A DNA stretch of 64,000 nt, from the NCBI GenBank assembly GCA_027491295.1, contig JAIXWK010000002.1, positions 122,032-186,031 on the forward strand, written 5' to 3'. The stretch's first letter is position 1. The number at the start of each line of letters is the position of its first letter. The notes below the pieces were generated by a model. It searched no databases and was not told the origin of the DNA. It saw only the letters and a list, made by a program, of their open reading frames with translations. The position numbers and the translations under genes are program-made. The DNA is from Microbacteriaceae bacterium (GTDB lineage Bacteria; Actinomycetota; Actinomycetes; Actinomycetales; Microbacteriaceae). This document shows, one piece after another, positions 1 through 12,200 of the stretch.

Positions 1-3000
1 GTGGTGTCAAAGATCAAACCGGAGCGACCATCGGCAGCATCGCGCACGATGCTGATTCGGTCTGCAACGTTGTGCATCACACTTAGCTGAGCCGATGGGC
101 TAGAGCTAAATGCACCGTACTCAAACTTGAGTCGGTAGACCTCGGCAGATTGGGTAGGGGTCTCAACCACACCAACAAGAGCTAGCTGGTTGAAGGTCGC
201 AATACCGTTTACTACCGAAGCCGAAGAAGTCAGCAAGCCTCCACCTGAGCCGGATGCAATCACAGCAGACAGCGTTGTTCCGGTCTCGGTGGTGACAAGG
301 TTGTCGTCCTGGTCCAAAAGGCGAATGATCGGCTGAACCGAAAGCGCGTTACCGGTGCGAGTCAAACTTGGCGCGGTGCCGGAGCTTGGCTCCTGGTTGA
401 TAATCACCTTGGCAACAGGTCCAGGGAGAACTGCGAAGTCAGAGGTGGTGACTGCGCTCTGGCCAATTACTTCGAACTGGTAGTAGTAGCCCGATCGAGG
501 TTCTGCCTTCAGCGCCATGTTCGCAAAGGTAATCTCACCTGCGTTAGCGGTGAAGGCAAGTGCACTCTGTGTGATCAAGGTGCCACCGCGGTAGAGCTTG
601 GCAACCGCGGTAGAGGAGTTGTCAGACACAACCTTGTTACCAAACTCATCAAAGAGCGAGATAACTGGAGAGTAAGAAGGTGCGACTCTGGTCTTCACAT
701 CGGTGACGGTCCAGCTCAATGAGGTAGCAACCGCGTTACCTGCCAATAGCTGCACCGAGGTGACTGCGCTAATAGTTGTGCCAGCAGAGTTGATGCTGTA
801 GCTCAAGGTCACGATGCTCGATGCGGATCCAACCAGCTTTAGACCCGAGTAGCCTGCAACACCAGAGACAGCGCTCTGGGTTGTGCCGCCAGCAAGGTCT
901 GCGCCGTTTGCAGTGACAGTCACGACAAGCGAGCTGTTAGAGACCAGGTTGCCAGAGTCATCCAAGATGCGAAGCTGTGGCTGCGGAGTAAAGCTGAGTC
1001 CAACTCGGGTAGCAGATGGGTGAGCTGAGATCTCAAGCTGGCTTGGAGCACCGAAGGTCAGCGAGATCTGCTGTGAGGTGGAGATCACACCGGAGCTCGA
1101 GGTGCCCTCAGCGGTGAATACCAAGGTGTGGCTTCCCACTTGACCGCGGAGCTTGAGGTTGGAAGCAAAGCTTGCAATCGAGGTATGAGCGGATGCGGTC
1201 ACCGAACCAGAGAGTGTTGCAGTTGCAGCGCTGACTCGAATCACCATGCCGGAGGCAGATACCGCGTTACCGGAGACGTCACGAACGGTGATTGCAGGAG
1301 CCGTGGTGAAGAATTCACTGTTCACAAAGCCCTGAGCCTGTGTGGTTAGGTCAAGACTGTGCGCATCACCAAACAGCAGGGTGATCTGGTTCGAGGTCGA
1401 GATCGCATAAGGCGAAGCAATCGCAGCTGAGAGGTTCTTGTTTCCGACTAGGCCGGTGACCGCCACATTGCTGAAGGTTGCAATACCAGCTGTGGCAGCC
1501 AATGTGGTGGTTCCTGAGAGCACGGCACTAGAGACACTCAAGGTCACGTTCTGCGTCGACTGCGCACCGGTCGTGACCAGGTTGCCATCGGCATCCAAGA
1601 TCTTGGCAACGATGTTGGATGCGGTCAGCGCGTTCTTAGAGGTGGCAGGGCTTGAGAAGTCAATCGAGTTTGCAGCTCCGTGGGTGAGGGTGACCGAGAC
1701 CGTACTTGCAACCAAGCCCGTTGAACTAAATCCAATGCTGTAGCTACCAACAGCACCTGAGAGCATTAGCCCCGAGTAGTTAGCCACTCCTGAGCTAGCA
1801 AACCTGATTGCAGTTCCGGAAAGAGTCACACCACCAGTAGCCGCAGAGATCTGTGCTACAGAATCAGAAACTGGATTGCCTGCAGTATCGACCACGGTGA
1901 CCGCTATGTCGTTTAGGTTCGCTCGGTTTGCAACTGTCATCGACGTCGGGCTCACACTCAATGCATATGGACTACCGCCTACCACGGCAAACTGACTGGT
2001 GGTGATCGAGGTGGCATTAATTGGTGCGCCAGCATTGGTCGCGGTGAATCTCAATTGGGTGTTGCCAGCCTTAGCGGTTACCGCCAGGTTAGGAACATCA
2101 ATAAAGGAGCTACCCAAAGTGTTGGATGCGGTGGCACCGGCAATCGAAAGCACATTTGACGTCACCGCTGTGGCAGAGATAGTGGTGACCGAATCAAGAA
2201 CTGGGTTGCTATAGGTGTCCTGCACCTGCAAGCGAACAGCTGGGCTAAAGGTCAAACCGCTCTGAACGGTGTTTGGCATGTCGGTTACAACCACTAGCTT
2301 CGAGGCCGAAGCGTTGGTAACCGTGAACTGTGTAGATAGGAAGTCTGGCAGATTAGTTGCACTGATCTTCAATCGATAGGTTCCAGCCTCGGTCATTTTG
2401 AAGTCTTGATTGAAAGTTATCACTAGAGAGCCAGCAGGATAGTTGTAAATGCGTTCAACCTTCTTCACAACGGATGTGTCAGAAGCCAAGACAACCGAGA
2501 AAGTAAAGGTTCCATCAATACCTGGATTCGTCCGGTTGTTTGACGAGTCCAAGAATCCAAGCCTTGGGGCAGTCGGTTGGCCGACGCCCGCTGAAACAGT
2601 AGTCGGAACATAAGGCTGATTTAAGGTGTTCAAGACTTGAATTGCAACAGCAAAACCAGACATCAATTGGAACTGACTCGTGGTTGAGAAATGGTTTAGG
2701 TATTCGACCGAATCAACGCGCAATCTCACGTTCTGACCAGACAGACCAACAATCGCAATGTTGCTGAATGTTGCAATACCTTGCGAGAAGGAGGCTGATG
2801 TATTGCCGGTTAGGGAAACAGAGGTCCCAGCTCCAATCGACAGGATCGCAGAACCAGAGGAGAAGTTGCCGGTGGTGACCAGGTTGCCATCGATGTCAGT
2901 CATCTTTACAACTACTGGCTCAGAGATAGTTACTGCGACACTGGCCGAAGTTGGCTCCTTCACAAAGGCCATGTAGGTGGCGGTACCGTGAGTCAAAGAA

Positions 3001-6000
3001 ATTGCCTGGCTCACAGTTGCGATGCTGGATGCACTCGCTCCGGTCACGCTAAAGCTCAAGGTGTAGCTACGAACAAGGCCCTGCAGGCTGGTGCCAACGA
3101 AGGTTGCGACACCGGTTGAGGTGTTAACCGCCACCGTGCCATTCGAGATGGTGGCGCTCGGTGAGACGCTGAAGGAGATGTTGGCAGTGGTGCCGGTAAC
3201 GATGTTTCCCGCTGAGTCACGCAGTGCAATCTGAGGTTGGGTGGTGAAACCAATGCGGTTCGCTGCACCAGCTGCTGATCTCTCCAGACTCAACCTGGTG
3301 ACGTTACCGAAGTCGAGCGAGACGGAAACATTTGCACTGAGGGTGACAGGCAAGCTGACTTCTGCGGTTAAGGTCTTCGAACCAACAAGACCCTGCAGCG
3401 AGATGCCGGAGAAGGTGGCAACACCGGCGGACGCAGAGATGGCTGCCGTGCCGGACAGCGTGGCACCAGTTACCGATAGTCGAACAGTCTGAGTGGACTG
3501 AGCACCGGTGGTAACCAGGTTGCCATCGGCGTCGTAAATCTTTACCACCGGTTGCGAGCCAAGTGCTTGAGCATTCTTGGCGGTAGCTGAGGTGGTTATG
3601 GTGACGTAGTCAGCCGCACCGTGAGTGACCGTTATCGAGACAGTTGCCCCCACCAGTCCGGTTGAGTTCAAGCCAATACTGTAAGTTCCGGTCGTTCCAG
3701 ATACAGATAACGCGCTAAAGGTTGCAGTGCCATCCGAGGCGTATACCGTTGCGGTTCCGCTCAGGGTCGCACCTGTCAAGCTGGCATTGATCTGCGCGGT
3801 CGAGCTAGGAACCTGGTTTCCGGAACGGTCAAGAACCTTCACGCTGAAATTCGAAAGCAGGGTGCGGTTCGCAACGCTTATAGCCGTTGCGCTGACGCTC
3901 AACTGATATGGATCACCTGAAGTGATTCGGAAGGTCGAGCTTGGGTAAGTCTTAGCATTCACAGAAGTGCCAACGGATGCCGCAGTGAAGCGCAATTGCG
4001 CTGAACTACTAATGCCGCTGATGGCAAGGTCTGAGAAATCGATGATGGAATCACCAAGGGTGTTTTGCGCAACTCCACCAGCAATGCCAGAAACCGAACC
4101 TGCGATTGCCGAGACCGAGACGCTCACGGTCGAGTTCAGAACTGGGTTTCCGAACTGGTCCTGCAGCTGCAATCTAACTGCTGGGCTAAATGTGATTCCA
4201 GATTGGACGCTGGCTGGCATGTTCTGCAGGATCACCAGCTTGTCAGCTGCAGCGTTAGTGACCGTGAACTGCGAGGTGAATGCAGTTACTAGACCGCTTG
4301 TGCTGAAACGGAATTTGTAATCACCCACTTGCTGCACATAGAAATTGCTCTTCGGAATGATCACAAGAGTATCGCCTGCTGGAATCGTGAAGTTTCCGAT
4401 GGTGCGCTGGACGGTCGCTCCGTCCGATGCTGATACGACCGCAACTGAAATGGTGGTCACGTTGCTGGATGTTGCAAAGTTTCCATAGCGGTCCATGATT
4501 CGAATTTGGAAGTCATTTGATTGAGCCACGCCTGCTGATTTCGACGAGGCTGTGCCCTGATAGACATTTAGCTGATATGGAGCATTCGGAGAGAGGTAAA
4601 TATTGCTGGTGTAAAGGGAGTAATTAATTCCTGTTACACCGAATCCGATTCTGATGTTCCCGTAAGCACCGTTTGTAGCGGCCACATTATCAAAGGTCGC
4701 TGCTCCCGCCGATAGAGATACAGACAGCGTTCCCAAAAGATTAGAAGGATTGTTGTTTGCAGTTCCAAAAATTTCCATGGTCTTGGAAGAGTCGGGGCCA
4801 GTTGTAACTCGGTTACCGCGAGCGTCAATGACCTCTACGACAACAGAAGACATGGTTACACCTGCGGTTGCTTGGGTCGGTTGAGAAGCAACCCGCAGCG
4901 CAGTGGCTTGGCCATGAGTTAGATCGACTGCTTGGCTAATGCTCGCGACTGCAGAGCTGCTAGCGCCTTCAATTGCATAGCTAATGCTGTAGCTGCCGAC
5001 CACGCCTGAGATTGACAGCGCTGTGAATGTAGCGGTACCCGTGGTGGTGTTGACAGCAATCGTGGTTCCTGAGAGAGAAGCCGCTGGGTTAATGGTGGCC
5101 ACCACGTTGTGAGCCACGCCAGTCACTAGGTTGTTGGCGCTGTCGCGAAGCTTCAAAATCGGTTGGGTAGTTAGTGCAACACCATTGACAGCTCCAAGAC
5201 CTTCGGTTTCCAGAGTCAACTTGGCTGCTGCACCAACACCTAAGTCAACAACCGTGAGATCGGACATAGTAATTGGTGAATAGATTCTGGCGGTTACAGT
5301 CTTGCTGCCGGTGGAACCTTCGATGCCGATACCCGAGAAGGTGGCGATGCCCCCGGAGGCTGAAATGGCAGCGGTTCCAATCAATGCGCTAGGAGTTACC
5401 GAAAGCTGCACGGTCTGAGTGGACTCAGCGCCGGTTGTGACCAAGTTTCCGAAGGAATCCAAGATTCGGACAACTGGCTGACTGGTAAACGCTGTTCCGC
5501 TCTTTGCAGTTGCCGAGTTGGTCATGGCTATGGACGCAGCAGCTCCGTGAGTCAAGGTGATGGCCGATACCGAAGAAGAAACGGTGACGATTTGGTTGTC
5601 AGAGAGTCGCGTGTAGGCAACGGTGAAGGAGACAGAGATTGTGTCGCTCACGGATCCCGTGACAACTAGATCACTAAAGGTTGCAATGCCGTCATCATTC
5701 GCTCGAACCTGACGGCCCGCTGTGATGGCAGCTGTAGTTCCGGAAACCGTGGCAGAGACTGTGATGTTCTTGTGGTCACCGAGGACAATGCGGTTGCCGA
5801 AAGCATCCTCGACTGAGACTGTGAAGGAGAAGCCTGCCTGAGCCACAACTGATGTGGTGTCAGTGGCGGTAACGATTAGTCGACCTGGCTCACCTGCCAT
5901 GACGTTGTAGTTGCCAGAGGTGACAGTAAGAGTTGTATTGGCGTCAACTTGAACGTTGAGCGCAAAGTTGTATGTGCCGGTGCCAGCTAGCACTCGGATG

Positions 6001-6220
6001 GCGTTGTAGGTGATGTTTCCACCAACCCGGCTGGATGAGGTCAAACCGGTCACGGTTCCAGAACCTGAAGCGACGGTGGCGGATGCGGTGTATTGATATG
6101 CCAGACGGTTATTGCCATCTAGCACCTTGTTGTAGGCATCTCTAATAAGCACCTGAGGTGGCGGGTTGAAGGTAACCGCCAGGAACTCATTTGCCTGCTC
6201 AAGAGTTGGGCTGTTGGTTA
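1..6220 (-). repeat. Ig-like module array with six-module super-repeat
   Basis: At least 19 modules of about 100-115 residues, each marked by a D-x-x-GN-x-V motif (for example YDADGNLVTTG, RDSAGNIVTG, LDRSGNQVPSS). The motif codons fall near 6130, 5790, 5450, 5140, 4815, 4480, 4150, 3825, 3517, 3205, 2880, 2533, 2203, 1873, 1573, 1270, 950, 640 and 300. Module n resembles module n+6: 5450/3517/1573, 5140/3205/1270, 4150/2203 and so on, a higher-order period of about 1.93-1.94 kb (about 645 residues). Family resemblance is to bacterial Ig-like group 1/invasin-type modules. The array continues beyond the left edge. Confidence 0.8.
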
Positions 6221-9200
6221 GCGAGATTGCTCTACCAACACCGAAGACTGCGTTAGTTCCATCAACAACTGCTGGTGAGTAAGACACCGCAGAGGAATAG
6301 GTAACTGAGGCCGAAGCCGAAATCGCAACGTTTCCTGCCACTGAGTTTGAACCAGGAAGATTCACATTGCCACCGGCATCGATTGCCAGGTTGGCTGCTG
6401 TAAGCACCGCACCAGAGACCGCAGTCACATTGCCTGGGGTCACTAGCTTCAGGTTTGTGACCTTGGCAGAGGCAAATGTGGTGCTGGCCTCAATAGAGAT
6501 GTTGCCAGAAGTAGTGCTTCCGAGCTGCAAGGTAGTGGCACTCAAGAAGGTGGTGGCAGCGGCTGGGATTGCCAAAGTCGAGGTCGATGCCACACCTAGA
6601 ACAATGTTGCGACCCGATGATCTAGGTGAGATCTCAACGCGGCCGGAGTTCGTTGCAGAAACGTTTGCGCTGAGGCTGATGGTGTCGGAGATGATTGAGA
6701 TTCTCTTGCCAGAGCCAGTTGAAGTTACAGCCGAGCTGATCGAGACATTACCACCGCGCAGCGTGATGTCACCGGCAAGCACCTTGTCACCGCTGATGTA
6801 GATCTGGCCAGAGTTGGATGCCGAGCCAACCTCAAACAGCGAAGCCGAACTTGAAATCGCGAAGTTGCTTCCGATATTCATGGGTACTGGGAAGCTCGTG
6901 CTGTATGGAGCAACCCGCAGCGGACCGGCGGAGTTGAAGTTGAAGTAGGCCGCAAAGTTACTCCAAATGGTGTCCAACTGGAACAGGGCACCACCAGCTG
7001 CAGAGTTGTTGATAGATAGTCCGAACGAGGTGTAGTCGTTGTTGGATCCCCAAGCGCGAATAGTCACTGCATCGCTAGCGCTATTGCTGCTGTTCACCAC
7101 CACGGCATTCGGATTTGCTGGACTGGTCCAAGGTGCTACCCAGAATGAAGAATGGTAGCTGGCAGTTATTGCCCGGAACTGCGATGTGACATCCAGCTTG
7201 CCGGCATCCAGGTTGATGGTGGTTCCGTTACAGATCGCCACACCTGCCTGCAGCGCTGTTGTTGAGGTGTCACCTGTTGTTGATGAACCTCGCAGGACAA
7301 GGTTTCCGCCGCGGGTAGAAATCACATTGCTGACGCTCGCCGTGTTGGCGAAAACACATGGTCCTAGCGCAAGACCGGTTGAGGTAGTTCCGATGGCACC
7401 CGAGCCCATTGCGTTGCCACCAGGTAGTCCCGCATCTGAAGCATCGGCAGCGCCACCGCCCATGACAATGTCGCCACCGCCGGTCAAGGTACAAGTACTT
7501 GCAACGCTATTCCAACCGGTACACATCGAGTTGGTGGATTGAAGAGTTATGTTTCCGATTCCGTTGGCATCGGCGTCCGACCAAAGCACAAGATCACCAC
7601 CAGCGGTTCTGAGATCAACACCGGTTGCAGTTTGCACAAATCCATTGGCCTTGAAAGTTGCCCTGGCAGATGCGCTGGTTACGGTGATGTCAGCGCTGAT
7701 GGTGATGTCTTGACCGTAAACCGAAACAGGTCCGTTGATCGTGTAGGCATTGCCAACCACGATGTTGCTGGTGTTCTGACCGGAGCCGGTGCCCGGGTGG
7801 CCAATTTCCAAACCAGTGGCAGTCGAGGCAATGCTCAGGTTGGTCAAAATCGGCGAGGAGCTAAAGCTGACGCCAGTTCTCGACCTAAAGGAAACTGCGC
7901 CCGAAGTGGAGATAGGGGCTTGGTTGGCATTGAAGCTGTTTACTCGAATCTCAACGTTCGACGAAGAAGTCGAGATACGAACGGTCTTGCCGGTGCTTAG
8001 GGTGTACGTGCGGTCAGCGGAGCCAAGGTTGACGGCGTTATCGCCCGAACCATTTCTTCGGTTTAGGTACAGACCCCAAGCATCTGAGGCAGTGTTTCTG
8101 GTGGTTCCCTCAATACGAATGGTTCCTGACCTGGCCAATACGGATGCGTCCGAGAGCGCAACACCATCGGTGTAGGTGTTGAGGTCATTGGTATTTGAAG
8201 CACAGCCATCACCAATGATTTGAATACCACCGGAACCCTCATTTGCGATCAGCAGGTTTTGATAGTCGAAGGACTGCACACCACCACAAATACCGCTCGT
8301 GGCTCCTGAAGCATCGCCATGGATGACGATTGCATCGGATGCGCTGTTGGAACTCAAAACCGCAAGGTCACTTCCTGCAGCTCCGAACAAAACTGCCCGC
8401 TGGTAGCTAGTTCCTGCGCTGGCATCAATAGCACCGCGCATCTTTACCTTGCCGCTACCAGCATCAATGACACCTGAGATCATGGCAACGCCACCGCGCG
8501 AATTGCCAACCACAGTCGATGACTGTCCCGCGATGTTGATGTCTCCGCCACCCGAAAGAATCTGGATGGTGCGGGCCGAACCCCAGACACCGATGAGAAC
8601 ACCGTTGTCGTTTGCCACGCTGCCTCGACCAACTGCAAAGCCGTCGGGACGGCTATCTCCGGAGACTCGTGGGCCAAAGACTGCAGACGATCCGTTGTCC
8701 AAGCCACCCGCCATTGTGATGTCGCCACCATTGGTTTGCAATCTGGAAGATCCGGCAATGTAGATGCTTCCACCACTGGCTGCATTCGAATCAGCCCAGA
8801 AGGTTAGGTCTCCACCTTGGGTCGTGAAGTTTCTAGGGGCGTCATCGGTTGCGATATCGGAGAGTGCCTTTAGCAAGATCTCGCCTTGACCGGTGACTGC
8901 AAAGTTTCCTCGTGGATAAACATGACCACCGTAAACATCGATGTCACCGCTCACGGTGTGGTTACCGGTCAAAGTAATTGCACGCAGGGTATCTGCGGAC
9001 AGTGGGTCTTTACCAATAATCAGGTTTCGAATCCCATTGGTGCTAAAGGCCGGCGTGAAGTCCATACCGAAGACATTGCCGGTCTTCGGCAAAATCGTTA
9101 CGTCTCCAGAAGTTCGGAAGAAGTGCGATGCGTCATCAAAGTCAAACTCATTCATTAGGAAAGTGACGTTTGCACTGGACGTTGAGACGTAAGGGCTGCC

Positions 9201-12200
9201 GGAGACGCTGCCGTAATAGTTGTTACCAGCCGCGCCAGAGTCCATCTGCAGGTAGTTCACGTTGGCGGAAATAGTGATAGCGCCATTTCGGGATAGCAAA
9301 TAGTTGCGCATAATCGCGACGTCATAGGAACTAGCAGCCGGTGAGCTTCCATAGATGTCAATGCCGCCGCCAGTTGTTGCGGTCGAAGCGATGGTGATCC
9401 AGTTGAGGCTTCCGCCGCCAAACAGCCTAGTTCCCTGCTGGGTTCCTGCTGTCGTACCTGAAATCTTGATTGCTGGGCTGGCGGTACCGTGACTGACCAA
9501 AGTCAAAGGTCCGTTGTTGCCCGCCCAACTCTCATCGATAAATGCGAATCCATAGGTGCCGCCAGTGCCCGTTGAAACTGCATCAATGTCGATTCTTCCG
9601 GTACCCGTGAAAAATTCAGAGGTGTGATACAGCGCAATACCAAAGGTGGAACCCCTACCCTTCCAGATTAGATCGCCACCACCGGTAAAGAACCCGAGCG
9701 AGGACTGAAGCTGTAATCCTCTGTCAGTGTTGTATGTTGAGCCGTTTTGTGCATAGCCTGCCGGGAAGCCGTTCGAATCTGCCGTTGCTCCACCACCGAG
9801 AATGATGTCGCCGCCACCGGAGGTAGCGGTCTTGCTCTTAGCTCCGTTGTCGGTGGTCAACTGCACATAGTTTCCAAGCGTCATTCCACCAGCGCCTGAA
9901 CCGTCACCATCAGACCAGAGAACCAGGTCTCCCAGGTTAGTCTGCAAAACGGTGTGGCCAGCATCAGTTGTTCCCGAGCCATCCGGAATGTAGATATCGC
10001 CCTGGGCCTTGAGTAGGATTCGGCTACCGACACCGGTGGTCTTCAGATCCTTGTCGTTTGCCCAAATCAAATTCTTACCGTAAATCTCAACTGGACCTGA
10101 TGCGGTCACACTGCCGAGTGGATAGACATCGTAGGTAGCGGTGTTGATTAGGGAGTTTGAACCAACTAGGTAATTGGAAGCACCGCTTAGGTTGTGCCAG
10201 AGCTCTACATTCGATCCAAATGTGGTTGCAAATGGCTGAATCGAAACCGTACCGGAAGTGCTGATGGTTGCAGTGTTGGCATTTCCATGCAGACCATTGA
10301 CCAAGAAGCTGATGTTCGCGGCAGTGTTAGAAACCGATGTTGCTGATCTGGCACCCCAGGCTTGGGTGTAAGCCTGGTTGGTGTAACTCAGTACCGCATT
10401 AGAACTAAAGGTGATTGCACCATTTGCAGACAGCAGGTTGGTGGCTGCCAGGAAGGTTCCAATTGTGGTGGACAGAGATCCCAACCTGGAGTTGATGGAG
10501 ATTCCACCACCGGTGCTTGCCAGCGACTGAATGGTGGTTGGGTTGGCCGAGTTCTGCGTGTAAAGCCTGATTGCTTGGGTGGCGGTTCCAGAGATGGATG
10601 CAGAGATCGAGATCGCGGGAACGGCTGTTGCATGCGATGAGAAAAGTGCGCCTGCTTCTGACTCCGCAGAGATGAAATACTCGAAGGCTTCCACCGCAGC
10701 GGATGCTCTGCTGTCAATAAGTATTTGACCGTTACCGGTCACAAACTCATCTAAAGATTGGAAGTTGAAGGCGGACATTCCGGCATTCTTCGCAAATGCT
10801 CGAATAACCAGATCACCGCCACCGGTGAAGACATCGACGAACTTTCCAAATCCGACAGCAATGTCATTTAGCGATACTTCGTTTCGGAAACCAAAGTCAT
10901 AGGCATAACCAGCCGGACGGTTATTGCCGTCCGCTGCGCCACCTGCCATGTAGATGTTTCCGCCGCCGGAAACCGCACCATACGAATAGACACCATTCGC
11001 GGAGTTCACTCTGGTGTTGTGAGAGATCCATACCAAGCCCTCTTGGTTCGCATCAGAGTCTGACCAGAAGACAATGTCGGCGTTATTGGACTGGATGATC
11101 GAGAAGTCAGCGTCATTTGTTTGAGTCAGAGTTGTGGTGGCATTGTCAATATCAATCCACTGTCTAGCCCTAAGCATGACGGTGCTACCGGCCCTAGTGC
11201 TGATGAGGTCGTAACCCTTGTCCAAAGTAATTGCGTTACCGGCCACGGTAATGGTGCCGTCAGCGGTGACGTCTCCAGAAATCTTGATCGTCGTGCTCGC
11301 GGAATTAATGGTTGCGATGTTTCCAAACACGAAGTCACCCGAGGCAATGTTGAACTGAGTCTGCACATCGCCCGCGAAGTTGTTTCCGGCCGGCAAGATT
11401 GAAACGGTTCCAGAGGTGGAGATGGTCGACAACGAATTCGCTGTGGTGTCTAAGAGTTGAGCGCTGCGGATTGTGATGTTGGCGGATGAAGACACCACAT
11501 CGGTGCTCGACTTACCACCAAGGGCTCGAGATTCAGCAGAGTTCCAGTTGATTACCGCGCTAGTGGAGATGTCGATGGAGCCAGCTCGCGAGAGGATGTT
11601 CCAGCCCCAGATATAAAGTGTTTGGTTAGTAGCGGTCGGAGTGATTGCGGAGATGCTGATGCCGCCTCCGGTGGTCGCAATCGATGCCAGCGTGAACGGA
11701 TTGTTGGCATCGTTGTAGATGTTGTAACTGTTTCCGACAGTCCTAGTGGCAATCGAGATTGCCGGGGATATCGTTGCGGCTGAGATCCAGCTGCTGCTGT
11801 TCATTCTCATTCCGTTGGAGGCGGTGCCTTGATTCACAGTGACATCGATACGCCCGGTGCCCGACCAGATCAGCGAGCTTGGTTCGATTAGTGCTGCAGC
11901 AACAGCCTGGCTTTGCGAGACTGTGATGTCCACCAAGCCGCCGCCGGAGTAAATCTTTGAGTTGTCTTCGAGCCAAAGTGCGAACTGTCTACCGGAGACG
12001 TTAGCTCCTGGAACCGGACCGGTTGGGTGGCCATCCGCATCAACGGCAGAACCACCACCGATGGTGACTCGACCGCCGCCGCTTTCAGTCTTGCTGGCTG
12101 CACCGTTTGCGGTGTTTAGCTCTCCATAAATACCCAGAAGGAAGTAACCAGAACCGCCATCGTAGGCATTTGTCCACATCACGATGTCGCCATTGTTGGT

